Shown here: positions 13,431 through 26,578 of the stretch, in pieces | Layout of the letters: every line of letters starts with the position of its first letter | Position numbering within the stretch: position 1 is the first letter of the stretch | Source: Rhabdornis inornatus | Lineage: Eukaryota > Chordata > Aves > Passeriformes > Rhabdornithidae | Assembly: GCA_013397075.1 (NCBI GenBank) | Contig: VWZS01004484.1 | Location: forward strand, 1,379,821-1,443,820 | Length of the DNA: 64,000 bases | Direction: 5' to 3' | Made by a program: the position numbers and the translations under genes | The notes under the pieces: generated by a model | Told to the model about the DNA's origin: nothing | Databases searched by the model: none | Seen by the model: the letters and a program-made list of their open reading frames with translations, nothing else

Positions 13431-13703
13431 ATTCACAGAATCACAGAATGGTTTGGATTGAAAGGGATCTTAGAGCCCATCCAGTGCCACCCCCTGCCAC
13501 AGGCAGGGACACCTTCCACTATCCCAGCTATCCCAGGTTGCTCCAAGCCCTGTCCAACCTGGTCTTGGATACTCCCAGAGATCGAGGGGCAGCCACAGCT
13601 TCTTTGGGCACCCTGTGCCAGGACCCTACCACCCTCACAGGGAACAATTCCTTCCCAGTATCTCATCTAACCCTGCCCTCTGGCAGTGGGAAGCCGTTCC
13701 CCT
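13431..13703 (-). mobile_element. CR1 LINE 3' fragment
   Basis: Read on the plus strand it begins with the terminal repeat atcacagaatggtttgg and runs back to the tctggcagtgggaagccg block. About 270 bp, with a T-rich tract abutting its 3' end. Confidence 0.95.
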
Positions 13704-16220
13704 AAGGAGAAGTTGGATTTCTGCAAAGTCAGACTTGCTGTTTGCTGTGATGCAGTCAACTTGTCCAAAAAATGTTACAAAAAGTGACTGGTTTATTTTT
13801 GGAAACTTTCTTGCCTCTGCATATCTTGGGCTTAAGTGATCCAGGTGTGTGCTCTTCTGCAGTTGGTAGGATGGAGGGGAGAGTAACACCAGCTATGCTG
13901 GAGATAATTGAATACTTGTTATATCATCAGGAAAGTATTGAAGTTAATAAACACTGTTGGAAGTATCTCTGGAAATATCATAAGAAATCTGTGCACAGTT
14001 CTCTGCCACCAGTTCAGAGCTACTTGATGCATCTGGCAAACGATGCAGCATTTGGAGGATCTGTGCCCATGTCCATTGTGAATTTCAAATTTTTGATCTC
14101 TAAGAAGACTCCATCCTATTCAGCTGTATCAAAATTTCAGATGTCAGTCTGATTATCCTGGCTATCAGTCAGGGACTCCTTGGTGCCCTGGTTGACTTGC
14201 TCCAAGAGATGATGTGTCCAAGGAAGCATCCCTCCTATACCATCCCCACAGGATCAGCTGCTGCCTGGATGTGGTGTTTGATCACAATTAATCTCTTGGA
14301 ATAAGCAGCAGACACATTTCAGGGTTGTTTCTGCCATGGAACATCAGCCCCTCCATACCTTCCTCGTTTTCCACAAGGCTGGGCTGAACTTCCTCTCTCC
14401 TCCAGTGCACCTGGACTGGCTGTGGGTTGGGAAATGTCCTTTGTGCTGCTTTCTCTTGCTCATCTGTTTCCCCATTCAGATCCTTGCATGCCTCTGTGGG
14501 AGTTTGATGCTTTTTCTGTGTGTGGGTTTTATTGCTAATCACAACAGAGAGCACTGAGGCAGGGAGGAAAATGTAAGTTAGATAATTGCAGTCAATCAAC
14601 TACTTCTAATTCCCAGGCTTTACTGTGTTCAGCTCTTTTGGGTTTATGAACTGTTCACCTCCAGACTAGCTGAATTACACTGGAAAAAAAGAGAAAAAAC
14701 AAGAGTTGTTCACATTTACCAGTCTGATAATATTGTCTTAAATTCTTTCATCTGATTTGAGGCACTGCATCTGAGATGCTTCTATTTGATAGATTCAGTT
14801 TATTTGAACTCTATAATAACAAAAGTTTATAGATGGGACTAGACCAAATGCAAAACCATGATGTCTTTTTTAAAGTAAGATTGTTTTTTAAAACAAGTTT
14901 ATTATAAGAGTAAGCCTTACTTTTCAAATCAAGGCTTATTTAATTTCTAGACTCTGTGGTTAACAGTTTCCTGAAAACAACTTTGTCTAAATAATATTAA
15001 TTCTTTTTTTAACAATACAGTAACCCAGAAAAATCTGTTTGTGCTTTGTTTTTGCTTTAGTATAAGTGAGAGAAATTGCTTGAAAACCCAAAGAAAAAGA
15101 GGAAAGTTTGTGCAGTGTCTTCTAATTTGCCATGCTTTTGCCCTTTATTCTGAGTGTACTATGTCTCATTTCACTTTGTATTAGTATTTTCCACTTCTGT
15201 GGGATGAAGTTTCTCCTCTGCATTGTTTATTCTGGCTGGAGGAGGGCGGATGCACAACTCTGGGGTTTTTTCCAATAGATTCACATGCTACAAAGATAAT
15301 CAGAGCAAAAAGTGACTGAGCAAGGGCAGTATTGGCCCTGCAAGAACTGGATACAGAGGCTGCAGGGAAGAATCATTTTTCCTGAAATCCCATCTTGTCC
15401 TACCAAGGAAAAAAATCCCTTGTTGGAGCTTTGGGTTTACTGTGGTATAGCACCTGTATGTTAGATAACATTTCCATGCTGGCATTAGAGCTGGGAATTC
15501 TAGTATTTGAAGAGCTAATAAATATTAAGGACAAACAAAGAATCTTACTTTTCTTACTTATTTTCAGGCTGAATTTCTGTCTGGGTAACATCTGTGTGCA
15601 GGAAAAATGGTGGTTGGTGGGGGGAAGTGGGAAGAGGAAGACGGTCAGCATGGGGCCTTTTTTCCAGAAATCATTCTATGACTGTGCCTTGTATCATTAG
15701 GAAAAACAAAATTTAAAAAAAGGCAAAGTGGTTGTGATTTGGGTTGGCTTTTTTCCAGCTTCTAACCTACATTTTCAGTAGCCTCCATCAGCTTTGCTGT
15801 GCAAGGAACACCCATGAGCAGCCTTCTCTTGAGTAACCATTGTACATGGCTTGTTGGTCCACTGAGAATGAAAATCCAGGAAGGATTCAGGAGCAAAGAA
15901 CTTGTTCATATTGAACATATTGAACAGAAAACTAGAGATCTGGGAGACAATACACGCCAAACATCCCTGTTTCCTGGTGCCATGGCTTTACTAGACCAGA
16001 GAGCTACTGAAATTCTTATTGAAGCTTCAGGCAGGAGAAACTTCCTTTGTATTAGTCACATGTAAGCCTTTGAAAATATATACATGTAATTTTTAGTTTT
16101 GCTTTGCTTAACTAGGGTCTATTCTAGTCAGCTGTTTTGGTTTTAGTTTGGTTTTTCTCCCAGCTGCTGAACTACACTGGTTCAATTTTTTTTTCTTTTT
16201 TTTTTTTTCTTGGTGCTCAG

Positions 16221-16315
16221 ATGAGTATAGGATCAAACCAGTGGAAGAGGTCAAATACATGAAAAATGGGGGAGAAGATGATCAGAAAATAGCAGCCAGG
16301 AACCAAGAAAACTTG
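16221..16315 (+). CDS. C1orf21: C1orf21 coding exon (first one in window), 31 codons
   Basis: This 95-bp exon follows a long T-rich tract and the acceptor tggtgctcag, and ends at the donor ttg/gtaagg. Its first two bases (AT) complete a codon begun in the upstream exon; a G from that exon would make Asp. The following 31 codons read EYRIKPVEEVKYMKNG, then GEDD, then QKIAARNQENL. The recalled human protein has AEEE where this copy has GEDD, so the acidic character is kept. The exon ends on a codon boundary (phase 0), matching the next exon at 49144. Read past the donor, the frame reaches a stop within 13 codons, as expected for intron. The segment is charged, rich in Lys and Glu, with no membrane span or known domain. 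Identification is firm from sequence match and phase; function is unknown. Confidence 0.95.
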
Positions 16316-17530
16316 GTAAGGATTGAACTTATCACTTCTCTAATGAACTAACGTGGCTCTGCTTTTGTAATGGAATATGCAGTGTGCAGCACCCTCCAGC
16401 TCCAGCTTATGTGTGGCAAGAGGATTTTCTCCAAAATGTCACAACTCCCTGCAAAGCTCTCATGGAAGGTGCAAAACACGGCTCTTTCCTGCTTGTCTTT
16501 CTGAATTAGGCTCTACTTTATCTTGGAATGAGTGCTTCCATGATTATAAGTCACTCCCCTCCCTTGCAGATCTGAAAATACTCTTTGTTTGGAAACGTGT
16601 GTGTCTGTGTTACAAACAAGCTGGAGTAAAACAGCACTTCCCTGCCATTAAGAAAATGACCTGCTTATGTAGATATTATTTGCTCTACACTTGCTGGTTT
16701 TCTGTATTTTAAAATTCCCAGGGAAGGCAGTTTGGAACAGAAAAAACCAATATATTCATAACACAGCTGTCACAAAAATCGTGTGTGTTTCTTTTGCCCC
16801 AATTTGAGCACTTTGCTGCTCATAGTTCCACTTAAGGGAACGCAATCACAGGTAAACTCTTAAAACTACTTGAAATAACTAACATGCTGTTGAAGCAGCT
16901 TTAAAATCACAGTTGAGTCACTTCTGGCATTTCTGAGTTGTTGTTTCTTCTCTTCTAAAGCTGAAGGACTATAGGTTTTGTTATTGGCTGGCTGGGGCTT
17001 TGCCCAGTTGAAGTGTTCAAAGACATCCCACAGTTCTTGTAGTTGGGTGCAAGTTTTCGCATCTGGTTCCACTCATTCAGTGCAGATTTTCTTCACGTAG
17101 AATGGTTGGGTTTTCCCCCTTCCATCTGTAGGACCAGAGGGGAAACAGCAGCAGCAGATTCCAGTGGAACCATAACCATTATCAGCAGCTGAGGATTTGC
17201 CTTTTGCCATTATTGGGCAGCTGTAGAAAAAGCCACTGTTTGGGATTTTTTACTTTTCATGAAGGTGGGAGCTCCAGCAACCTGGCTACTTTATATTTCC
17301 TCTCCTGGACACACATGCTTTACTCAACTGAGGTGCATTCTTGTAGCAAATGGAGTTTATTTTGCTGCCCTATCCTGTGGCTGAGCAGCAGGCAGTAAGA
17401 TTTCTTCTTCAACCTCCAGATCAGCTATTTGCTACCTGCAGTTTTGCATTGCTTATGCTCCAGTGGGTGGTGCAACTTCAGCTTGGAGCAGGACTTAGAG
17501 GGTTTTTCAGAGGAGTCCTGTGAAGGGCCA

Positions 17531-17596
17531 GGAGTAGGAGTCAGTGATCCCTGTGAGTCCCTTCCAGCTCTGGAGATACTACAGAATGTCATTCTA
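17531..17596 (+). mobile_element. Degraded CR1 3' end (gatccctgtgagtccc type)
   Basis: The string agtgatccctgtgagtccct followed by tccagctctggagatact and an attct-rich end resembles the same minor CR1 terminal class as the copy near 5.1 kb. Confidence 0.5.
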
Positions 17597-20500
17597 CATT
17601 AGATTTTCAACTGGCCTTCAGCTGTAGTTAAATGAGAGTATTTGCAGAAGGTACCATGTCACTGGGATGACAGTGAGGAAGAGTTCAGGAAAGCTCAGGT
17701 CTGCTGGGGTGACACACTTGCTGAAGGTATATTCAAAACTAGCCCAAGCTATTTTGCATTTTGGTTGGTGTAGCTGTCTTGTAGCACCCAAGTGTTCACC
17801 TGATTAAATGTAGGGAAGAGCACAGTGCTTCTTATTTTATTGTTGGTGGGTCATGTTTGATGGGAGCAGTGAGTTTGCTGGAAAATGTAACAGTAAGGAT
17901 TTGGAAGGCTGGTGTAGCTGTTCTCTGTCATGTTTATCAGGAGAAAAAAAAAAGTCAATAACACAAGAAAGTCTTCAGCCAGACAGGATGGATATGCTTT
18001 AAAACAAAAACCGTCTTGCCCACGAAAAAGGCTTTATTTTCCTTTTCCTCATCTTACTATAAGGAGATTACCTTGTCTGTAATATATTCAGCTTTTTAAT
18101 CCTGGGAATTGTCAAGTCTTCATCACTTTTTAAAGGGGTTTCACTATTTGAGTTCTCCTTAGTAAACATGTTTGAGCTTACTGCTTAGAAGATGGGTTAA
18201 GCTACCCATCACTGAGGCTTTAATTTCCTTAACGTGTGAGAAGTTGGCAAGCACTTACATAATCCCATCTTTTCATCAGCCATTTCCAGGCAACTGAAAT
18301 TTTAGGAACAAGAAAAGGCGGTGGGAGAATGGCCTGGCCCGTTTTCCTCCTCTCTTGTTTCTTAATCCCACATTTCTTTATTGTCACAGGGCTGCAAATT
18401 CACATCTCCTTCAGAAACACAGCCCAGATGAGATGTGTAACCTCAGTGCCTGGGAACTGCTCTGGGTGGGTTATCTTATCCCCTGATACTGGTGCTTGAA
18501 TTATGTTATTCAGATGCCACTGAATTTTTCGATCCCATTATCATCTCTGTTACTTTTTAAAGGTATTTTGAAGTCTTGCTTAAAAAAAAAAAATCTCAGC
18601 TCAAGTGAAAATAAACCCGCTTCCCTTGCAACTTAGGCTCTTTGATGTGCTGCCATCTCTGCCTTTGGTGCTGCAGTATTTCTGAGTCAGGGGGAAAGAA
18701 GGTCACATGAGTAGATAAAGAGAATGGGAGGACATGGCAGTCATCAGGGAAACTCTTATTTCACACTGGCTGCTGAGGTCAGAGTCCCAGGCTTTGACTC
18801 TGCTTGAGGAAGAGCCAGAGGAGGGCTGGTACAAATGTGGGTATCTGTGGGAGAGATGAGGCTCTGTCAGTGAATCACCATCTCCTCAGCTTCATCCTGA
18901 GTCTTAAGCAGGGCTCAAAACTTGAGCAGAAATGCTCCTAAGAGATTGCCAGTAGGAATGGCTGTGCTAGGGCTGTCTGCCAGGGGAAACACAAGATGCT
19001 CCATGGGAAGACATTTTCTGGTGGAATCAAAGGCCCCCTTGGATTAAAATGTAGGCTTTTGACAAGGGGGAAAAAAATAAAATGAAAGATAAACTAAGCT
19101 TGTTTTCCTGCCATTCCTTTGTATCCATAGGCCTGATTCACTTCTTTAGTCAGGTTCTTTCTCCAGTTCTCCACCTGCCACTGGGATCTCTCTGCTCCTG
19201 GTTTCATTCCAGGTACCTCTGACACCTTCCAGAGCAACTCCACCCTCAAAACAAGCCAGAGTCATTGCACTTGAGCTGACAGTCCCACATCCCATCCACA
19301 TCCCAGCCTGCAGGATGGGAATGGGATGTAGCAGGATTAGGTGCTGGAGAGCTGGGGCTACGCTGGATGTTGTCACTGTACCACGTGCTTTGGTGGCTGC
19401 TCAGCTAAACCAGGGATGTTTGGAGTCAGATCAATGAAGAACTAGTAGATAGTAGATACGTACTACATATATATGTTTTTGAATCACAAGTGTTGAATAA
19501 GTATAAATACATTTATTTACACACATGTAAGAAAACGTGGAAGCTGTGCTAATTTTCATGTGAGATGGTGCGTAGAAGGTCATGTGTGTGCTATTATTCC
19601 TGGAGCTAAATGAGCAGCTAGGATGGTTAATCGTGAGTTCAGAAAAAGAAGGCCTGGCTGGGATGGTTTATTGGGATCCTGGGCTTTGTCTCCATGCCCA
19701 GCTTGGTGCCAGGGTGCCACATGTGGGGCTGAACTCCACTATATGTTAAAACTAAACTTCAGCTCCCCATGACTCCACAGTGGCTCTAGAAAACCTCTCC
19801 TGCATTTCCCCATCTTCCTGGGGGAAGGTTTTATGATAAGCCTTCTCCAAAACAAGGGGAGTTTTGCCAGCCTCGAGTTTGCCACTCAGCCGATCTGGAT
19901 GGGGTTTTTTTGGCCCTAAGTAGTAGCCAAAGCTAATGGTGGCTAGTCACATGGATTTGTCACTCTGAAAGCTAAGATGCCAAAACTCAGGCAGTACTAA
20001 TACTTTACAAGCAGGTATGACCAAAATAAATAACACGTTAATTAAAGCCTATGAACTTTTTGTTTGGAAAGGACTGTTTATCTTTACCATGTTAAATATA
20101 CAGAGTACAATTACATAACAGCCTTATTAATACTCATAGTAGGGCAGATTTAATTGTCTTCATTTCCATACTCTCACAGCACTCCTGGCTTTCCATTGTA
20201 AAATATTATTGCCAGAAAAGGTAAAATGAGAAAGTGTGTGGTATTCCTGCAGCTTAGCATTGCTTTGGCAAACTTCAGGAGCTGGAGCAATTTTCCTCTG
20301 AATTGGGCTGTCATAGTACAGCTATCCCTGAAAATACCAAATCCCTAAAGCTCCGTTTCTTTTCTGTTGAGTGGTTATCTTGATATTTATTGCAGTTCAG
20401 GTTTTGGATATTTTTATAACTTTTATTCATCCTTTTCTTGGCTGCACTGGCACAAAAGGCCACTTACTGGGATTTTTATGCTTTGTTATTCAACCCCCAA

Positions 20501-21865
20501 AACAATTAGATATAATCATGTGTTTCATCCTGGAGCTCCATAGTGAAATTGCATGTTAGAGCTTGAGATTAATTCCTGCTGGAGCTGGGAGAAAATTGCC
20601 TCTCTGTTGCTCTTGCTACCTCTCACTCCACCTTTAATAACAATGTTTTGCTTTTTGTTTTACCCAATTTCCACAAATTTCCACTCCACTTACCTGCAAA
20701 TGTGATTTTTGTCTCTCGTGAGCTTCTCAGCCCAGCTGCTGTTCTCCATTTATCACCCAGCTCCACTTTACTTGGAATTGCAAACCCTCGCCTCCGTGCC
20801 TCTGTATTCAGCACCAGTTATCATTTTCTGTAGTGATGTGTTTAAAGCAGACAGTAATATCTGATAGATAAAGTGTGTGAAATTAAAATCCTGGCAGAAA
20901 ATGCAGAATGAAACACCCTGATAACCATATAAAATGTAATATATGAAAGGGAAGACCCCTATTTAAATATATATATTATATACAAGATGTAAAATGCATG
21001 TTATAGATACATCATAATGCATATATAGATACAATCATAAATATTTTTGATTTGCAGTGCAAAGATTGGTATATGTCAAATTCCACAGCAATTTAGGAAA
21101 ATACATTTTAATTCTATTACCAATCTGCCCAATCTATGTGCTGAAAAAATGAAATAAAAAAGAAGTAAGCCAGCTAAAAGAAATAGAGTAGCCACCACTA
21201 AGTTTATTAGGGGTATTTGTGGTGTTTTCTTTTCTGCAGATGTAAAATGCCACGAGGGCAAATTTAAGCATGGAAATACAATTAATTTGGTACTTTAAAA
21301 TACTTAAAGACAGTGCTGCTAATTATTGCTAGGTAAGCTTTGAATTACAGTGTTTTTTAAATGCATAACTGCATTTTTATTTCAGCACTGGTACGTTGGT
21401 GAAGAGCTTTGTAAAAACTGAAGTTAGCACGTATTAATGCATATTCCAGTGTGAAGATTTCTCTCTCTAATGTCCTAATTATTTATTTTAAACCATTGTG
21501 CTGGGGCAGTGTTTCAGAACAGACAATTTCGGGATAGAACTTGCGCATGCTCTGCTTGTAAGGGGAAAGAAACTAAAAATGCCCGAGAGCCTTCAAGCCC
21601 TTAGAAAGAAGGGGTTTTCCTGGGTTTTGTCTATCCTGAAGAGTTTGGGTGTGTTAAATCCTGCACTGGCCCCTCGTTTGCTTTCCTTGCTGTGTGTGAC
21701 ATTCTCCAGGAGCCCTGTTCTACCAGCACAGGGTCAGCTCCAGTACAAGTGTTGGGAAAACTTCATCCTGTTGGTTCATTGTCCACTGTGAAGGATGGAT
21801 ATATATAAAGGAGAGGCTATTAATTTCTCTGTGTCTTGCCCCCCCTATTTTCCTTTCTGCTTTCA

Positions 21866-22168
21866 GATCACAGAATCCCAGGTTGGTTTAGGTTGGAAGG
21901 ACATTAAAGCTCATCCAGTGCCACCCACTGCCATAGGCACACCTTCCACTATCCCAGATTGCTCCAAGCCCCATCCAAGCTAGCCTTGGGCATTTCCAGG
22001 GATGGGGCAACCTGTGCCAGGGCCTCACCACCCTCACAGGGAGGAGTTTCTGCTCAGTAGCTCACCCAGCCCTGCCCTCTGTGAGTTTGAAGCCATTCCC
22101 CCTTGTCCTGTCATTCCAGGCCCTTGTCCAAATTCCCATCTCCACCTCTCTTGGAGCCTCTTTAGGTG
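21866..22168 (-). mobile_element. CR1 LINE 3' fragment
   Basis: The plus strand shows atcacagaatcccaggttgg, the ccttccactatcccag block, the caccctcacagggaggag block and an end in ctcttggagcctctttagg. About 300 bp. Confidence 0.93.
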
Positions 22169-23010
22169 TGAAATACCAGTACATATAGATGACATATATA
22201 TAGCCTCATCTTAATGAAATACGTGGAGATGATGTTGGTTCTCGCGTTGGAATCCAGGCAGGATAAAACCCACAAAAACACTCAGTGAAATGCAGCTTGG
22301 GTCATTGTGGGAGGGGAAATAGAAATGAAATTTTCTTTGGTTCCTGAGGCATAGGAATGCCAAAAGGACAAAGTGGGCATCACCAGATGTGCATGGAGAT
22401 GGGATAATGTGCAGAGGTTCCTGTGCTGTTCATCCACACAGCTCCTGTGCTGCTGAGAGCTGGGAGAGAGAGCAGGGAATGGAGGGCTCCAGAGCCAGCT
22501 GCTCCCCCACACGTTTTCCCACAGGGACAGGCATCCACTTTGCCCAGATGCTGTGTCAGCCAAACCCCAGGACCTGGGGCAGCTCTGTGGAAACAGGTCC
22601 CACAGGTTCCTCACAGCCCAGCATGGAGCTGCTCCACATCTGGACTCTCCTCCCTCCACTTGAAGAAACAAACCACAAACAAAAGCCGCCACTACAAAAA
22701 TGCAGCTCCAAAATCAGTGAGTAAAGGGAAGCCGGTGATTAAAATTCAAAAATAAGTAGATGAGGGAGGGAGAGGTGTAATGCCAAGCTCCTTCTGCCTG
22801 GGGTGGCAGGGTTCACACTGGGATGAAGGCTGGGCACCCCTGGTCCCTTGCCCTGGGCACCTGCAAGGGCAAACGTGGGCTTCCTCCAGGCAGAGCCACT
22901 CTGAGCAGCGCTGGGACAGAGAGGGCAAAGCAGGGGCTGGGCCCCACTTGGGGAAGGGGCATTCCAGGTCCATGGAGGAAAATATCTTTATAGTTCTGCA
23001 TGCCTGATAC

Positions 23011-23150
23011 CCCATCCCTGGAAGTGTCCAAGGCCAGGTTGGATGGGGCTTAGGGCAACTGGGGACAGTGGAAGGTGTCCCTGCCCATGGCAGGGGGTGG
23101 GACTGGGATGAGCTTTAAGGTCCCCTCCAACCCAGACCTTTGTAGGATAC
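23011..23150 (+). mobile_element. CR1 LINE 3' fragment
   Basis: Starts catccctggaagtgtccaag and ends aaggtcccctccaaccc with a worn terminal repeat. About 140 bp. Confidence 0.92.
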
Positions 23151-25071
23151 TAAGAGAAATTTTGCATTCTACTTTTATAAGATGGTACCTAGAAAACCCC
23201 CTGAGAACATATCTATTTTCCTCCAGTCTTTGTTGACAGGGCCAGGGTTGGCACTGTTGCCATGCCATGCACTGCATGCCATCCAAGGTTCCCTTTCTCA
23301 GAGAAATGAGAATTATAGAATCATCCTTTGGATTTCTATTTTTCCCCAGAGTCTGAGATCCTAAATGAATGCTGCCCTACCACTATCAGTGCTAAGTAAT
23401 TACAGCATTTCAATTTTCATAACCCAGCCTTTCCAGCATTTTTTGCAGCAGAAATAGAGGTGCACAGAAAGGACATTGTTACTGGAGCCAGTTATTTCAA
23501 ACGCTGTGCAATTAGCTCATTTCCATAATGCCCATTTCATTTCAAATTTGCATTCATATTCTTCAAAGAATGGTTTCTCATAATGAATTTATGACAGTTT
23601 TAGCTCATTCCAGTTACGGGTCACTGCATATTATATAGACATCAAAGTAAACAATTGCACTGGGTATTAATATTCTTCTTCTGGATTCCATTAAGATGGT
23701 TCTGATGAAGAAGTATTCATATTTCCTCCAGTATTTAATTTTGAAAATTTAGAAGATAAATGAATACCATTAATAAATATTTTTAGCAAGTCAGAAAATC
23801 ATGCAAAAGTTGTTGTGCTCCAGGTGCATTTCTTCAGATCAGACCTTGTTTCCTTCATCTCCCTTTATTGAATAAATCTGCACAGTGTCTATGGAGAGGT
23901 AGAATGATATGATTTTTCCAGTTCTTGATGAATGTGATTTTGAAGTAGAAAGCTTAAAAATATAGAATTCTTTTTCTTTCAAAGTGTATTAAAATAACAG
24001 TGTCCAGGAGCAACATGTAATTGTGGGCTTGATGGTGGAGAAAGTGCAGTGATGGGCAGCTCTCAGGAACATGGTTCAGGACCAGCCCACACTGTTGGTG
24101 GAAAGTATTCTTGCAAAACCTGCAGAGACATTCCCACTGTCACTTGTGGAAGCAGGTCATTTTCCATACAGGGTGTGTTGTTTCCATGCATGTATCATTT
24201 TAACAGGTGAGTTTTTGCCTGGTATTTTTCCTCCCCTCTCAGGGAAAGCTGATGCTATTGAGGAGGATGGACACAGAGCTGTTGGTGAAACAGAGGAGTC
24301 AGCAGTCATGGCAAGGCGGCAAGTTCTTGATTTAAGAGTTTTTTCCACGATTGGGAGGGCTGGGAACCTTCAGATTCTTTTTTATTATTTTTATTATTTT
24401 TTTTAAAGAACATGAGCGTCTCCACACTTGCAGAAATGAAGCTTTGAGAAAGATGAGCTATAGGGTTTTGCAAGCTGTCAGCAAGAGAAGCTCTGTATCC
24501 TCTGTTTTGGTACTTGCTATTCAGCAATTGCCTAATAGATCTTAATTATTAACTCTGCTGTTTTGGAACAGAGGATGAGGCAAGATACAGGCAGAATGGA
24601 TCATGCAGAAATACCTAAAATCATCAGAAGTCACTGATGGAGGCTAAAGCTGTAAATCCAGCTGCTATGGCCTGAGAGTCCCAGTTTGGAGTGCTCCTGA
24701 CCACTGGTGAGCTGTGATCTCGTGACCTCCTTGTGATAGCAGCAAAGCAGTTCAGCCTTTGATCTGTTCACATTTAATTATAGATGTTATGTGGGTCTGC
24801 TAACTCTTTTCAGGGACTCCTTGAGTCAAAGTGGTTGTGGAGGAAATGTGAGGTCTGGGATTTCAGTATCTAGTGAGGTGCTAATTTCAGGCTGTTGTAG
24901 AACATGGAGATAACAACAAATTCATCCATAGGTACTTCATTAGATGTCTACCCATATAGCCTTTGTGATCTTTCAGTTTTAGTCTGAATACAGCATTGCA
25001 TCAGGAAAAGTGGGGGAGGGACATGCCATTTTATAGACCCCAAACCAATACAAATGTGGTGCCTGCAGAGG

Positions 25072-25157
25072 TGGTTAGTGGTGGCTTTGGCAGTGCTGAG
25101 TGAATGGTTGGACTAGTGATCTTAGAGGGATTTTCCAACCTTTGTGATTCTATGAAT
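25072..25157 (+). mobile_element. CR1 3' fragment, older subfamily
   Basis: The sequence gtggctttggcagtgctgag, ggttggactagtgatctt and ttttccaacctttgtgattc belongs to the CR1 class with a 'ttggactcgatgatcttaa' core that is widespread in birds. Strand is set by the terminal gattctatga. Confidence 0.75.
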
Positions 25158-25419
25158 TTGTTAATTTTGATGTTTTGGAGCTGGGGGGAAGCCCTTGGAG
25201 GGATGTGACTTTTGGGGCTGGTTTCAGGCAGAGCCTTTGTACAGTCAGTGTGTTTTGGCTGGAACTTGTTTATACTGCGGGTAGTTTTTTCAGTATAAAG
25301 TGTTGTCTTTTGCAAACTTCCCTAACTGATGTCTTTGAAGAGCATTTAAAGGAGGTGAGTTTGAATCCAGTCAAATGAAAAATACAAAGATCTCCAGCAC
25401 TCAATTTTGGGGATTTAAC

Positions 25420-25470
25420 CATAAAATCTGAGAAGATTTGAGTTGGAAGGGACCTTAAAGCAGTCCAGAA
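25420..25470 (-). mobile_element. Short CR1 3' remnant
   Basis: The 22-base block beginning gatttgagttggaaggga and continuing ccttaaag is the CR1 3' end read in reverse. Only about 50 bp are recognisable, 260 bp downstream of a plus-strand copy. Confidence 0.6.
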
Positions 25471-26578
25471 CCCAAAGAGGAATGTGCATTAGTGGGAGTT
25501 AAGTGACCATCTCAAGAAGAGGCTGGAGGAGTAAAGGAGGAAGGGGGAAATGTGATAAGAAAGGGAAAAAGGAACAGAAGCACTAAAAGGAGAGTTGAGA
25601 AGATACTCACAGGGCTCTCTGCAGCCCTGAACTTCTCTTCTTGCCATGAACAGCACATAATAGCAACGTGTTGCATAATCCAGAGGTGTCATTATTTGAC
25701 AATTTCCTGACTTATTTTTCCGAACAAACATTTTCAGCTTTGATTTTGCCACTGTTTTTTAAAAGCCCTCTTACTCCACTCTTCTGGGATTAGAAAATCA
25801 GAAGCTCCTAGTCCACTTTGTACCATCATTGTCTTGAAATAACTTGGGTTTTGTCTCCTTTTTTACACCAAAAATGCCATTTTTCTCCATAATCCAATCC
25901 ACATGAAGCTTTTTTTATCACCTAAATTATTTTTAACTTGATTTTTCCCCCATTCATCCTGGTTATTTAGTAAGAAATGTTTAAAAATACCTTTACAGGC
26001 AACATAAACTAGAAGATCCAAGAGTGAGGAGTACTCCCAGGAACACATGTTGTAGCAGAGAGCACTGGTTATTTAACTACGCTTCAAGTAGACAGTGTTG
26101 TACTAAATGAGCATGAAATATTACTTTCCTGACTTTTCAGTAGTCACTGCTTTGGTTAGGTTTCCATCTGTTAGGCAGGTTTATGCTCAGGTCATCCTTG
26201 AGCAGGAGCATTCCCGCCACTGCAAACTGGAGTTTTGTGTTTGCTTGTTCCATATTTTGGTTGTGCTTCACCACTAGATGTGAGCAAAGGTGGGAAAGGT
26301 TTCACATTTGTCATGGAGAAAATGGTCTTTTGCTCAAAATTACTTGAAACTGTGGTGAACGTTTTTCAGTGGACTTCTTTTCTTCCTAATTCTTCCAGGG
26401 AAATGCGGGGTCTGGGCAGGGGCTGGGCTACCCAGGCTTAGGGTTTTTGGGATGTGAGGGCACACATCAGCAGGAAAGATCTTGATTTAATGGTGTCTTC
26501 TCTAGAGAAAGGGAGAGAGCTGGAGACAGCTGGGAAAGCTCATCAGCTGCATTAACGGGTCCTTGAGGTCTTCACCCT

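Larger units (their letters stand above)
1..16220 (+). other. Intron upstream of first visible C1orf21 exon
   Basis: I found no exon of the missing N-terminal part (Met-Gly-Cys start) in this stretch, so it is read as intron cut by the window edge. It holds CR1 fragments near 0.4, 1.9, 5.1, 10.0 and 13.4 kb, the N-joined duplication at 5.8-7.9 kb, a purine-rich patch at 8.14-8.23 kb and a T-rich tract at 13.3 kb. The remaining stretches (541-1907, 2144-5119, 7906-9954, 10433-13294, 13704-16180) are unique AT-rich sequence in which I recognise no gene. Confidence 0.8.

Noticed and set aside
13772..14152. 126-codon plus-strand open frame just after a CR1 copy
   Set aside because: The translation looks protein-like in composition, but I recognise no family and it does not join any exon in phase.
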